Below, in pieces: positions 25,550 to 35,216 of a DNA stretch of 64,000 nucleotides (position 1 is the stretch's first letter; each line of letters begins with the position of its first letter). Position numbers and translations under genes: made by a program. Origin of the DNA: Flavobacteriaceae bacterium (GTDB taxonomy: Bacteria; Bacteroidota; Bacteroidia; Flavobacteriales; Flavobacteriaceae); contig NVXD01000016.1 of assembly GCA_002746415.1 (NCBI GenBank), forward strand, positions 124,001-188,000, given 5' to 3'. The notes beneath the pieces were generated by a model, which was not told the origin of the DNA, did not search any database, and worked only from the letters and a program-made list of their open reading frames with translations.

Positions 25550-25927
25550 TTATTCTAAATGACTCCATGAACTAACATTATTCTTTTTTATTTGCAATAG
25601 CACATATAAAATGACAATGCCAACTAAACCAAAAATTGATTGTACAACACCAATTCCAATACTTAGGTTAATAATAAACACTCCAAAACTAGTGATGACT
25701 AATCCCCAAAATGCCCATTTCTTCCATTTAAATAAGGAAATGGTGAAGAATACATTGCAAATACTTGAAATCACCAAAAGAACTAACATACTATTAGAAA
25801 TAGCATTTAAGGAAATATTAGAGATGATTTCGCCTGCAAAAAGATAAACTACCGCTGCCAATGAATTCGCAAAAATCATCAATAATAACCAACTCGTTAT
25901 GCATCCATGTCTTTGCTCATTTTTCAT
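25550..25927 (-). CDS. Small four-helix membrane protein of unknown function
   Basis: This 125-residue protein has four hydrophobic segments: about 11-31, 44-64, 71-91 and 93-112. The loop WKKWAFWGLVIT after helix two resembles small uncharacterised membrane proteins of Bacteroidota. I recognise no functional motif. It lies 71 bases upstream of the RND-like gene on the same strand, so the two may be co-transcribed. Regulation is not evident. Confidence 0.7.
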   Translation of the reverse strand: MKNEQRHGCITSWLLLMIFANSLAAVVYLFAGEIISNISLNAISNSMLVLLVISSICNVFFTISLFKWKKWAFWGLVITSFGVFIINLSIGIGVVQSIFGLVGIVILYVLLQIKKNNVSSWSHLE

Positions 25928-26042
25928 CTTCTTAATTTAATTATTGAATCTCAAATTAATTTAATGCTATTACCAAGAACCTATCAAAGTGCTAATTCCG
26001 AATGCCCATTCACCTGTTATTATAAAGAGCTTTAGAGAGGTC

Positions 26043-27368
26043 TTATTTTACAGCATCATAATTATCATCCCAATTTTCCACATGAGGTTTTCCTAACTTA
26101 CCAACAGATTTTGCAACAACCATAGATACTGTGGCATCACCAGTAATGTTTACTACTGTGCGACACATATCTAAAGGTCTATCCACTGCAAAAATCAACG
26201 CTAAGCCAATTGCAAGCTTTTCTGCCGGAAAACCAACTGCTTCCAATACTATTACAAGCATTACCATACCTGCTCCCGGCACAGCTGCTGTCCCTATTGA
26301 AGCCAATAAGGCTGTTAAGACAATAATTAGCTGGTCACTTAAGGTCAAATCAAAACCCAAGGCTTGGGAAATAAAAACCGCTGCAACACCTTGGTACAAA
26401 CTAGTGCCATCCATGTTAATAGTGGCTCCTACAGGCAAAACAAAACTAGACACTTCTTTATCTACTCCTATATGCTCTTCTACCCGCTCCATAGTAACTG
26501 GAAGTGTAGCGGCACTGGAACTAGTGGAAAAAGCCAGTAATTGAGCTGGGCTTATTTGTTTTAAAAACCAAAATGGATTCTTCTTTGTGAAAACTGAAAC
26601 AACAGTGCAATAAAATACAATCATTAAAAACAATCCCAGAACTACTACTCCTGCATATTTTAATAATGCCAACAACAGCTCTGGGTCACCAGACGACACT
26701 ACTACGGTTGCTAATAATGCAAAAACAGCATAAGGTGCGCTCAACATAATTAAGTCCACCATTTTAAGTACTACATAATTAAGGGAATCAAAAAACTTTT
26801 TCAAGGGCTTAGCTTTTTTCTCACCAATCAGCAGCATGGAAATCCCCATAAAAATGGTGAAGAATATGACTTGAAGCATCAACTTGTTATTGGTCATTGC
26901 CGCCAAAGCATTTTCAGGCACCATATCCTCCAGAAACTGAAGTGGCCCAGCACTTTTTTGGCGTACTGCTTCTTCTAATTTTGAAGTGACGCCGCTATCA
27001 TTGGCATAGGTGTCTGTTAATTTAGCAATTGTCTCTTCTGAAATTCCGTTTCCTGGCTGTAGTACATTAACCAGTACCAGACCAAGCACTATGGCTACAA
27101 TGGTAGTACAGATATAGATTCCAATAGTTCTAAGGCCAATATTTCTGAACTTTGAAATATCTTTTAAATCTGATATTCCTTTAATAAGAGAAGCTAATAT
27201 CAATGGAATGGCAATAAGCTTTAAAAGCTTTACAAAAATAGTTCCAAATGGTTTTATCCAATCATTAACAAAATCTTTTCCCCCACCAATTTGCGTCATT
27301 GCATAACCAAATACAAGACCTAGCAACATTCCAATAAGAATCTTCCAATGCAACTCCAATTTCTTCAT
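26043..27368 (-). CDS. Dicarboxylate/amino acid:cation symporter (DAACS family)
   Basis: Hydrophobic throughout with about eight membrane segments, it carries the family signatures in order: the Ser-rich loop SPAQLLAFSTSSSAATLPVTM, HP2-type PVGATINMDGTSLYQG, and AVPGAGMVMLVIVLEAVGFP, then DRPLDMCRTVVNITGDATVS. These build the substrate and sodium sites of GltP/DctA-type transporters, which import glutamate, aspartate or C4-dicarboxylates with Na+ or H+. At 441 residues the length is normal. A well-spaced promoter lies directly upstream. Confidence 0.94.
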   Translation of the reverse strand: MKKLELHWKILIGMLLGLVFGYAMTQIGGGKDFVNDWIKPFGTIFVKLLKLIAIPLILASLIKGISDLKDISKFRNIGLRTIGIYICTTIVAIVLGLVLVNVLQPGNGISEETIAKLTDTYANDSGVTSKLEEAVRQKSAGPLQFLEDMVPENALAAMTNNKLMLQVIFFTIFMGISMLLIGEKKAKPLKKFFDSLNYVVLKMVDLIMLSAPYAVFALLATVVVSSGDPELLLALLKYAGVVVLGLFLMIVFYCTVVSVFTKKNPFWFLKQISPAQLLAFSTSSSAATLPVTMERVEEHIGVDKEVSSFVLPVGATINMDGTSLYQGVAAVFISQALGFDLTLSDQLIIVLTALLASIGTAAVPGAGMVMLVIVLEAVGFPAEKLAIGLALIFAVDRPLDMCRTVVNITGDATVSMVVAKSVGKLGKPHVENWDDNYDAVK

Positions 27369-27388
27369 AAACCTATTAATTTAGGTTA

Positions 27389-27419
27389 GAAAGATACTAT
27401 TTTGGAACGAAATGCAAAA
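27389..27419 (-). promoter_or_regulatory. Promoter for the dicarboxylate symporter
   Basis: On the minus strand TTTTG (27419-27415), 18 bases, then TATCTTTC (27396-27389): correct spacing, one mismatch in the minus-7 element. It ends 21 bases before the ATG. Confidence 0.55.
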
Positions 27420-27432
27420 CCTAAAATAGCGT

Positions 27433-28497
27433 TTATAATTTATTGGTTCTTTGAAGTAAGGTATAATCCGCCAAAACCAATGCAGCCATTGCCTCAACAA
27501 TTGGTACGGCTCTTGGAACAACACAGGGATCGTGCCTCCCTTTTCCTTGAGTCTGTATCATTTTTCCATTTTTATCAATGGTTTCATATGCTTGTATGAT
27601 TGTAGCCACTGGCTTAAAGGCCACATTGAAGTAAATATCCATCCCATTACTAATTCCCCCTTGTACGCCACCACTATAATTGGTTTTTGTAGTGCCATCT
27701 TGGTTGAATTGATCATTATGCTCGCTTCCCTTCATGCTTACACCATCAAAACCACTACCGTATTCAAAACCTTTCACTGCATTAATAGACAGCATTGCTT
27801 TTCCTAGTTCGGCATGTAGCTTATCAAAAACTGGCTCTCCCAAACCAATTGGTACATTTTGTAGCACACAACTCACCACACCACCAACAGTATCGCCTTC
27901 CTTTTTGATTTTTTTAATATAATCCTCCATTTTGGATGCCGTTTTAGGGTCAGGGCAACGCACTGGGTTGGATTCTGTCAAAGATAAATCAAGCTCCGTA
28001 TAATTTTTATCAAGCTTCAGTTCTCCAACTTGAGAAACAAAGGCATTGATTTTAATATTTTTCAAGAATTGCTTGGCTATGGCTCCAGCTACTACCCTAC
28101 TGGCGGTTTCCCTAGCAGAACTACGACCTCCGCCCCTGTAATCCCTAAACCCATACTTCTGGTCATAGGTATAGTCCGCATGAGACGGTCGGTAAGAATC
28201 TTTAATATGTGTATAATCGTGTGATTTCTGATTGGTATTGTGAATAGCAAATCCAATTGGTGTCCCTGTAGTCTTTCCTTCAAATACCCCAGAATAAAAT
28301 TCAACGGTATCTGGCTCTTTTCTTTGGGTCACAATAGCCGACTGTCCTGGTTTTCTACGATCTAAATCTTTTTGAATAGCTTCTAAATCCAATTCCAATC
28401 CGGCTGGACATCCATCCAAAACACCACCGATTGCAACTCCATGAGATTCTCCAAAAGTACTTAGTTTAAAAAGGTTTCCGAAACTATTGCCTGCCAT
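27433..28497 (-). CDS. aroC: Chorismate synthase
   Basis: The protein opens [20 protein letters not shown] and contains ITSPQ-type and [19 protein letters not shown] motifs ([20 protein letters not shown]), the FMN and substrate signatures of chorismate synthase. The C-terminus includes [22 protein letters not shown], the third signature. It converts EPSP to chorismate with reduced FMN, the last common step of aromatic biosynthesis. At 354 residues the length is normal and the key His and Arg residues are present. It stands alone, with its own promoter, between a transporter and an oxidoreductase gene. Confidence 0.97.
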   Translation of the reverse strand: MAGNSFGNLFKLSTFGESHGVAIGGVLDGCPAGLELDLEAIQKDLDRRKPGQSAIVTQRKEPDTVEFYSGVFEGKTTGTPIGFAIHNTNQKSHDYTHIKDSYRPSHADYTYDQKYGFRDYRGGGRSSARETASRVVAGAIAKQFLKNIKINAFVSQVGELKLDKNYTELDLSLTESNPVRCPDPKTASKMEDYIKKIKKEGDTVGGVVSCVLQNVPIGLGEPVFDKLHAELGKAMLSINAVKGFEYGSGFDGVSMKGSEHNDQFNQDGTTKTNYSGGVQGGISNGMDIYFNVAFKPVATIIQAYETIDKNGKMIQTQGKGRHDPCVVPRAVPIVEAMAALVLADYTLLQRTNKL

Positions 28498-28513
28498 TAT
28501 ATGCTATTTAAAT

Positions 28514-28521
28514 CAAAGATA
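28514..28521 (-). promoter_or_regulatory. Minus-7 element for aroC
   Basis: TATCTTTG on the minus strand, 16 bases upstream of the aroC ATG, matches the consensus exactly. Confidence 0.65.
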
Positions 28522-28585
28522 ATTTTAAAATTAGATAATTGAAAGCAATTCACAATATAACCTGCTATCGTGTAATCCTTTCGCT

Positions 28586-31516
28586 TTACAATAAAGCTTC
28601 CTTTAAAATCGTAATAGGATGCAATGCCTTACGCTTGGTGCCATCATATATTTGATGCCTGCAACTTGTGCCATTAGCAGCAATAATTACATCTTCATCA
28701 CTTTTCCTGATGGATGGGAACAATTTAAGCTCTCCCACGCTCATACTCACTTCATAATGTTCTTTTTCATATCCAAAAGAACCCGCCATTCCGCAACAGC
28801 CTGAAGAAATAATCGAAACCGAATAGTTTTCCGGCAAATTAAGCATATCAAAAGTTACTTTTTGATTAGACAAAGCCTTTTGATGACAATGATTATGGAT
28901 TTTTACTGTTTTGTGCTCTTTTGTAAACTGCTCAGCCGTTAAATTTCCTTTTTCTATTTCTGATGCCAAAAACTCTTCAATTAAAAAAGAATGCGCAGCG
29001 ATATTCGCTACGTCATCAACATTTTTCACTAGGCGTTTGTATTCATCCCTAAAAGTAAGAATAGCACTAGGTTCCAAACCAACAATAGGATATCCCTTAT
29101 CAGCCAGTGGTTTTAATTTAGCTACGTTCTTTTCTGCCAATTTCTTAGCTTGTTTTAAAAAGCCTTTGGAAAGGTAAGTTCTACCGCTTTCTGCATAAAA
29201 CAATGCTACGTCATAACCCAATTTCACCAATACTTCTATGGCATCTTGCCCAAGATTCACATCCATATACCGCGTGAATTCATCGATATATAGAATGACT
29301 TTTGATTTTTTACTAATAGATTGGTTATTATTTAATTGTAGATGTTTATCAAAATTAAAACTTGAAACTAAAGGAAGGCTTCTTTCCACCGCTACACCAC
29401 TCGCTTTTTTAATAAAATCTCCCAAACCTTTGGACTTGTATACCGCATTAACAAGACCAGATATTTTACTGTTCATCTTGTTGAGTCTTGTGTTATGGGC
29501 AAACAATTTACTCCTTAAAGTATACCCATTAGCTTCTTGGTATTGATATAAAAACTCAGCTTTCAAAGTAGCCACATCCACATTACTTGGGCATTCACTT
29601 GAACAGGCCTTACAACTCAAACACAGGTCAAAAACTTCTTTTAATTCCGGTTGATCAAATTTATTAATCTTGTCCGATGTGGTCAAAAACTCTCGCAACG
29701 CATTGGCCCTGCCTCTGGTTGTATCTTTCTCATTCTTGGTGGCGTGGTAACTCGGACACATAGCCCCCGCCATATGGTGTGTTTTTCTACAATCGCCACT
29801 ACCATTACATTTTTCTGCCGCTTTTAGAATCCCTTCACTATCTGAAAAATCCATAAGAGTGACCACTTCTGGTTCTTTTCGGTCTATTTCATATCTAAGG
29901 GATTCATCCATTGGGAATGCATCCACGATTTTCCCAGGATTAAAGATATTATTGGGGTCAAAATAGGATTTTATCCGCCTTAACAACTCATAATTCTCCT
30001 CTCCAATCATTAAAGAGATGAATTCCGCTCTCACAATACCATCTCCATGTTCTCCACTAAAGGAGCCTTTATACTTCTTCGTTAATTTGGCAACATCGGT
30101 TGTAATAGCTCTAAACAAAGAGACATCCTGACTTTCCTTAAGGTTTAAGATTGGTCTTAAATGCAATTCTCCAGCTCCTGCATGTGCATAATACACCGCT
30201 TTCTGATCATACCCTTTCATTATTTGCGAAAACTCACCGATAAAATCTTTTAAATCCTCTAGCGCAACAGCTGTGTCTTCAATACATGCCACGGCCTTAC
30301 GGTCACCGACCATGCTACCCAAAAGACCTAGACCTGCTTTTCTGAGCTCAACTGCTTTCTTTATATCCCCATGCTTAAGAACAGGGTGCGCATAACTAAG
30401 ACCTGAGTTATTTACACTTTTCAACAACTCATCCAATTGTCTCTGTAACTCTTCATTAGAATCTGCCTTTACCTCTAACAGCAATAAAGCTACTGGATCT
30501 CCTTCCACAAAAAACCGATTTGCCAATTGAGCCCTGTTGTTTTTGGTACAATCCAAAATCACTTTGTCCATCATTTCACAGGTATGAAGACTATGCTTCA
30601 TAACAGGAACAACATCACTAAGACAATCCTCTAAAGTTTTATAATGCGTTACCACCATAGCAGCAAAACTTGGCGGTAAGTCATCCAATTGTAATGTGAT
30701 TTCGGTACTAAAAGCTAGGGTTCCCTCACTACCGCTCAGTAAATCACAGAGGTTGATTTTCTTATCAATTTCCCCAAAAACATTATTTTTCAATAACTCA
30801 TCTACTGCGTAACCCGTGTTTCTTCTGTGGATTTCTGGTTTAGGAAATTCTTTAATTATATTTTCTTGTATTGATTTGTTTTTTAACTCATTATGAATGT
30901 TTTTGTAAATCTTTCCTTCAAATGAATTTAAGGTAGTTTTATGTAGAAATTCTTCATTTGATAGCGATTTAAACTCCACTTCACTACCATCTGAAAGTAT
31001 GGTTTGCAAAGCAACTACTTTGTCTCTTGTAACCCCATATTGAATAGAAGTGGTTCCTGAAGAATTATTACCAACCATTCCTCCAATCATACACCTATTA
31101 GATGTTGAAGTATTAGGGCCAAAAAAGAGCCCATGAGGCAATAAGTATTGATTTAGCTCATCCCTAATAACTCCAGGCTGAACGGTTATTTGCTTTTTAG
31201 CAGTGTCCAGATGTATAATCTCAGTGAAGTTTTTAGAGACATCTACTACAATACCATCTCCGACACATTGTCCTGCCAAAGAAGTTCCAGCCGTTCTAGG
31301 TATTAACCCTATTTTATTTTTATTTGCAAAGAGAATTAGTCGCCTTATATCCTCCTTTGTTTTCGGATAGGCTACCGCTATAGGTATTTTACGGTATACG
31401 GATGCATCTGTAGCATACAATATTGTGGTAAGCTCATCAACCAACAACTCCCCTATTAATGCACTTTCTAAACTTTTTAATAAATTTTTATCCAACTTGG
31501 AACAATTTTTGGACAC
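28586..31516 (-). CDS. FAD-linked oxidase/Fe-S dehydrogenase fusion (YdiJ-like, D-lactate/2-hydroxyacid dehydrogenase type)
   Basis: The N-terminal PCMH-type FAD domain shows VAYPKTKEDIRRLILFANK, PRTAGTSLAGQCVG and GGMVGNNSSGTTSIQYG, and the FAD-oxidase C domain follows (HAGAGELHLRPILN, SGEHGDGIVRAEF). After residue 560 come Fe-S ligands: CNGSGDC...MCPSYHATKNEKDTTRGRANALREF, then CLSCKACSSECPSNVD. The C-terminal CCG domain contains HNHCHQKAL and SSGCCGMAGSFGYEKEHY. This is the YdiJ/GlcD-GlcF fusion, which oxidises D-2-hydroxyacids and feeds quinones at the membrane. The frame opens with GTG at 31516, and a TTG at codon 8 is the only near alternative. Confidence 0.93.
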   Translation of the reverse strand: MSKNCSKLDKNLLKSLESALIGELLVDELTTILYATDASVYRKIPIAVAYPKTKEDIRRLILFANKNKIGLIPRTAGTSLAGQCVGDGIVVDVSKNFTEIIHLDTAKKQITVQPGVIRDELNQYLLPHGLFFGPNTSTSNRCMIGGMVGNNSSGTTSIQYGVTRDKVVALQTILSDGSEVEFKSLSNEEFLHKTTLNSFEGKIYKNIHNELKNKSIQENIIKEFPKPEIHRRNTGYAVDELLKNNVFGEIDKKINLCDLLSGSEGTLAFSTEITLQLDDLPPSFAAMVVTHYKTLEDCLSDVVPVMKHSLHTCEMMDKVILDCTKNNRAQLANRFFVEGDPVALLLLEVKADSNEELQRQLDELLKSVNNSGLSYAHPVLKHGDIKKAVELRKAGLGLLGSMVGDRKAVACIEDTAVALEDLKDFIGEFSQIMKGYDQKAVYYAHAGAGELHLRPILNLKESQDVSLFRAITTDVAKLTKKYKGSFSGEHGDGIVRAEFISLMIGEENYELLRRIKSYFDPNNIFNPGKIVDAFPMDESLRYEIDRKEPEVVTLMDFSDSEGILKAAEKCNGSGDCRKTHHMAGAMCPSYHATKNEKDTTRGRANALREFLTTSDKINKFDQPELKEVFDLCLSCKACSSECPSNVDVATLKAEFLYQYQEANGYTLRSKLFAHNTRLNKMNSKISGLVNAVYKSKGLGDFIKKASGVAVERSLPLVSSFNFDKHLQLNNNQSISKKSKVILYIDEFTRYMDVNLGQDAIEVLVKLGYDVALFYAESGRTYLSKGFLKQAKKLAEKNVAKLKPLADKGYPIVGLEPSAILTFRDEYKRLVKNVDDVANIAAHSFLIEEFLASEIEKGNLTAEQFTKEHKTVKIHNHCHQKALSNQKVTFDMLNLPENYSVSIISSGCCGMAGSFGYEKEHYEVSMSVGELKLFPSIRKSDEDVIIAANGTSCRHQIYDGTKRKALHPITILKEALL

Positions 31517-31523
31517 AAATTTA
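31516..31523 (-). promoter_or_regulatory. Minus-7 element overlapping the GTG start of the FAD/Fe-S gene
   Basis: TAAATTTG on the minus strand ends on the G of the GTG codon. If used, translation must begin at or after that codon, perhaps at TTG 31495. Confidence 0.4.
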
Positions 31524-31583
31524 AGTTTTTATTATATCGCATATAAACAAAATGTGCTTATTCACAATTTAAATCAGAAACAT

Positions 31584-32066
31584 ATGAAAATTAAAAATGT
31601 ATTTACCCTGTTCTTTTTTTTAGTGGCTGCATCTTTAAGTGCTCAGGAAATTTCCGAACATGCACTAGGCTTGCGTCTGGGGGACAGTGATGGGTTTGGA
31701 GCAGAAATCTCTTATCAAAAATCCATTGGGAGATATAACAGAGTAGAATTTGACCTTGGTTGGCGAGACAGTCGTAATTATGATGCTTTTAAATTAGCAG
31801 CTGTTTATCAATGGATACGACCGCTAGACGGCAACTTTAATTGGTACTATGGCGTTGGTGGCGGACTTGGAAATGTAGACTTTGCCTCTACTGCTGATGA
31901 TGGGCTTTTTATATTTGGTGCTGGCGATATTGGTGTTGAATATAATTTTGACATTCCACTTTTGATTTCTCTAGATTTTAGACCAGAAATAGGTTTGGTT
32001 GGCTATGACGACTTTAGTGATAACTTTGATTTTGACATTGCTCTGGGTATCCGATATCAATTCTAA
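31584..32066 (+). CDS. Small outer-membrane beta-barrel protein
   Basis: From the ATG at 31584 the protein starts MKIKNVFTLFFFLVAASLSAQ, a clear signal peptide. About 140 residues of alternating strands follow (YNRVEFDLGWRD, WYYGVGGGLGNVDF, FDFDIALGIRYQF), ending in Phe. The size suits an 8-strand barrel of the OmpW/OmpX type. No enzymatic motif is visible; the role may be structural or protective. An upstream extension to 31425 overlaps the divergent gene and lacks a signal peptide, so it was rejected. Confidence 0.82.
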   Translation: MKIKNVFTLFFFLVAASLSAQEISEHALGLRLGDSDGFGAEISYQKSIGRYNRVEFDLGWRDSRNYDAFKLAAVYQWIRPLDGNFNWYYGVGGGLGNVDFASTADDGLFIFGAGDIGVEYNFDIPLLISLDFRPEIGLVGYDDFSDNFDFDIALGIRYQF

Positions 32067-32088
32067 GCGCTATAAGTGATAAATTTAC

Positions 32089-32120
32089 AAAGCCGTTACC
32101 ATGAGTAGCGGCTTTTTTTA
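32089..32120 (+). terminator. Terminator after the small barrel gene
   Basis: GCCGTTAC and GTAGCGGC pair, with one G-U, around a five-base loop, followed by seven T residues and preceded by three A residues. Confidence 0.85.
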
Positions 32121-32135
32121 TTATACATATATAAG

Positions 32136-32143
32136 TACCTTTA
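32136..32143 (+). promoter_or_regulatory. Near-consensus minus-7 element for the TlpA-like gene
   Basis: TACCTTTA differs from the consensus only in its last base and lies 22 bases before the ATG. Confidence 0.4.
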
Positions 32144-32165
32144 CATCTTAATCAAATTTCAAGTA

Positions 32166-33272
32166 ATGAAAAAAATAGTATTGTCTTTATGTGCCATTGT
32201 TACCTTGTACGCATGCAACAGCACACCTGAGGGTTTTTCAATTGAAGGCACCATAACAGGGGAATTAGAAAATGGCACACAAATATTCTTAAAAAAACCT
32301 GTTGACAGAAAAGCACCTGTAGATATTGACACAACAACTATTGAGAATGGGAAATTTACATTTGTTGGGGTACAGGATTCACCTGAAATCCATTATATCG
32401 CTTTTGAAAAAATAGGAGGATTTATTCCAGTTGTTCTAGAAAATGGAAAAATTGTATTGGAAGTCCAGAAAGACAGTATAGCCTTTGCTGAGGTAAAAGG
32501 AACCTTGCAAAATGACCTATTTGGGGATTATTTGGAAAAATCCAGAGCTTTATCTGGAAGGGTATTATCCATGCAAAGTGATATGAGAGTTGCTCAATCT
32601 AATAACGATACTGCAACCATGAATTCCTTACGTGATGAATATTTTGAATTGCAGGAGGAAGCTAAAAACTATGAGTTAAGCTACATTAAAGAAAATCCCA
32701 ATGCATTGATAAGCGCACTTTTAATCGATAAGGCATTAAGTACAAAAGCACTTCCAGAAGATGAAGTGAAAGTTCTATTTGAAGCCTTAACTCCAGAAAT
32801 AAAAGCCACAACTACTGGTAAATCGTTAGCAGACAAATTTGAAAAAAATGCAAAAACAAGTATAGGTGCAAAGGCTCCTAATTTTTCAGCTCCAACACCA
32901 ACAGGTGAAAAACTTGCTTTGAATGATGCTTTAGGAAAAGTAACCATTGTAGATTTTTGGGCCGCCTGGTGCAGGCCATGCCGTGCAGAAAACCCTAACG
33001 TGGTGAAGGTGTATCACAAATACCACGAAAAAGGGTTAAACATACTGGGTGTTTCTTTAGATAAAAAAGCTGAAGATTGGATTAAAGCTATACAAGATGA
33101 TGGCTTGGTGTGGAATCATGTCTCCAATGTAGATTATTTTGACGAAATAGCTGAGTTGTACAATGTAAATGCAATTCCAGCCACTTTTATCTTAGATGAA
33201 AATGGTGTTATTGTTGCTAGAAATTTACGTGGCCCAGAATTGGAAGCGAAGATTGCAGAATTGCTGCAATAA
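32166..33272 (+). CDS. TlpA-family thioredoxin-like lipoprotein with N-terminal DUF4369
   Basis: A lipoprotein signal ends at the Cys of LYACNS. A DUF4369 beta domain (about 25-120: FSIEGTITGELENGTQIFLKKP) is followed by a helical linker and a C-terminal thioredoxin fold with the redox site WAAWCRPC (C269, C272) and a cis-Pro in NAIPATFILD. Proteins of this build reduce disulfides in the periplasm, for cytochrome c maturation or repair of exported proteins. It has its own terminator and appears monocistronic. Confidence 0.92.
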   Translation: MKKIVLSLCAIVTLYACNSTPEGFSIEGTITGELENGTQIFLKKPVDRKAPVDIDTTTIENGKFTFVGVQDSPEIHYIAFEKIGGFIPVVLENGKIVLEVQKDSIAFAEVKGTLQNDLFGDYLEKSRALSGRVLSMQSDMRVAQSNNDTATMNSLRDEYFELQEEAKNYELSYIKENPNALISALLIDKALSTKALPEDEVKVLFEALTPEIKATTTGKSLADKFEKNAKTSIGAKAPNFSAPTPTGEKLALNDALGKVTIVDFWAAWCRPCRAENPNVVKVYHKYHEKGLNILGVSLDKKAEDWIKAIQDDGLVWNHVSNVDYFDEIAELYNVNAIPATFILDENGVIVARNLRGPELEAKIAELLQ

Positions 33273-33293
33273 TCTAACAAACAATTATGCAAC

Positions 33294-33329
33294 AAAAAAG
33301 CCCGATATTTTAAAGTATCGGGCTTTTTT
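33294..33329. terminator. Bidirectional terminator between the TlpA-like and LVIVD genes
   Basis: GCCCGATA and TATCGGGC form perfect arms around an 8-base loop, with A residues before and T residues after, so both convergent genes can end here. Confidence 0.9.
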
Positions 33330-33349
33330 GTTATTGTTTTCTCGGTAAT

Positions 33350-34999
33350 TTAGAACTTATCTTTTACATCGTCAAAAGGGCCTTCAACTGTAACAGTACC
33401 GGATTTATTTACGGATCCAAAAATATTTACAATGGAATCATCCCCGATAAATTCAATGGTAGCACCATCATTCAATACTAAATCACCATAAATGGTAAGG
33501 TTTCCTTCTATTCTAAGAACAGCACCTTGATTTACTACGATATCTCTTTTTCTATTGTTTCTACCTACAACAAGAGTTCCACTCATTTCAAATAACGCAT
33601 CGGAATTCATATTAACAGCATCTCTAACGGTCCAAGAACCACACAACAATAAGTTACCATTCACATTGATACTTCTAAATCTTTTAGAACCTCTATAGGC
33701 AAAATCATCACCTTCATTTACATTTAATCTTGAACTTCCACTATATGGGGCAACATCGGCGCACTTTGCTTCTAAGCTTTCATCTGGCCTATTCAGTTTT
33801 ATGATTTGCAGTCCTTCTTTTCCAGAAGCTGCAAAAACATAATCTCCTAATGTCTCTACATAATTAATAGAACCTTCTAATTCTACAATTCCGACTAAAT
33901 CAGTATTGTCGTTCTGCTCTTCAGACAAGCATAATCCAGCTCCACCGTTGGCCATTAAGATCACATTTTCATTGACAGCTACGGCATTGGTTACAATATC
34001 AGAACTGGCAACACCCTCTGGATTCACCAATATTGGCACATACTCTATAAAAGTTCCTGTGGTATAATCATACACACCAGCTCCTTTTAAGCCTTCAGAA
34101 ACAATTATCTTGTTTCCAGAAAAATCTACTGTACGTTTTGCAATACCAAAATCAGTATCAATGGGAATTTCTCTTATGATATCAAAATTTTGATTTAATA
34201 TACTAACTCCTTTACTACCATCCAGAAGGGCAATTTTATCACCTTGTATGGCAACAGATCGCAAATCTGCAAACGGAATTTCTTCCAATATTTCCAAATC
34301 ACTTTTATTGTACACTGTCAATGAACCATCTTTACCACTGGTTACTAAGATAGTAGTGGCAGTTGTTTCAACATCTGTACTTACAAAGCCTTGATGAAAA
34401 CCATAACTGATATTTCCAGTGTCCATCCTTCCATTGCTAACCGGTATTTTAGCTAAAAACGAATTGGATGTAGCTCTAACTGAAAGTTCAGCATCTACTC
34501 CACCAACAGCATAGACATATCCGTTTTCATATTTTAAAGCATTGATATCTGCATTACTATAATACAATCTAGATGTTACTCTAGGATTTGTAGGGTCGCT
34601 TACATTAATAATATCGACTCCTCCAGCGTAACCACTTTCTACAGTATTATATGATACATATGCGTAATCACCTAGAACATGCACATGGGATGCGGTTAAA
34701 TTTTCACCCCCACTAAAAGTAGGTGGATCAACTTGTGCAACCAAAGTTAGCGGATAATCTCCTGCCAATTCTTCATCTCCAGATTTGGAGGACTTTCCAG
34801 TAATTTGATCTTCTTCAAAAATATCTATTACACCAGCATTGTCATAAACAATACTACCTTCAAGTATTTGTTCGTTGGTTTCTAATCTAACATTGCCATC
34901 ACTGTCATCTAAGGGGTCGGTAAAAACTGTTGTTTCATCTGAACAGGAAACGACTAAGACTGTCGCTGCCAATAATAGTTGGGAAAACTTCTTCATCAT
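33350..34999 (-). CDS. LVIVD-repeat lipoprotein with a C-terminal beta-helix
   Basis: The lipoprotein signal ends at the Cys of VLVVSCSDE, followed by acidic residues (DETTVFTDPLDDSDGN) that could serve as a surface-export tag. Residues 75-420 carry LVIVD-type propeller blades, for example VHVLGDYAYVSYNT...GVDIINVSDPTNPRVTS and YVETLGDYVFAASGKEGLQIIKL. The last 110 residues form a different, right-handed beta-helix-like domain of regular strands (INVNGNLLLCGSW, LVVGRNNRKRDIVV, LTIYGDLVLNDGATIEF). The protein is probably a surface-exposed binding or adhesion lipoprotein. No catalytic motif is visible. The convergent TlpA gene shares its terminator. Confidence 0.87.
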   Translation of the reverse strand: MMKKFSQLLLAATVLVVSCSDETTVFTDPLDDSDGNVRLETNEQILEGSIVYDNAGVIDIFEEDQITGKSSKSGDEELAGDYPLTLVAQVDPPTFSGGENLTASHVHVLGDYAYVSYNTVESGYAGGVDIINVSDPTNPRVTSRLYYSNADINALKYENGYVYAVGGVDAELSVRATSNSFLAKIPVSNGRMDTGNISYGFHQGFVSTDVETTATTILVTSGKDGSLTVYNKSDLEILEEIPFADLRSVAIQGDKIALLDGSKGVSILNQNFDIIREIPIDTDFGIAKRTVDFSGNKIIVSEGLKGAGVYDYTTGTFIEYVPILVNPEGVASSDIVTNAVAVNENVILMANGGAGLCLSEEQNDNTDLVGIVELEGSINYVETLGDYVFAASGKEGLQIIKLNRPDESLEAKCADVAPYSGSSRLNVNEGDDFAYRGSKRFRSINVNGNLLLCGSWTVRDAVNMNSDALFEMSGTLVVGRNNRKRDIVVNQGAVLRIEGNLTIYGDLVLNDGATIEFIGDDSIVNIFGSVNKSGTVTVEGPFDDVKDKF

Positions 35000-35216
35000 T
35001 AATTGGGGGTAGGTTATTACTTAATCGTAAATATATCCAAGCACTACCTTTAGAAACAAAAATATGTTGTGAAGCAGTTGAAAACTGTTGGGAATTTTAA
35101 CATTTAGTATATGAGTCCCAATTAAAAACTTTAAGAATTGGAAATTTTAGTAATGTATTTCCTACAATTACAAATATAACTGGCAAACCTAAATTTAATT
35201 TCAGGAATTATTGTTC

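Noticed and set aside
31425-31583. N-terminal extension of the small barrel protein
   Set aside because: It runs into the divergent FAD/Fe-S gene and hides a normal signal peptide that starts at 31584.
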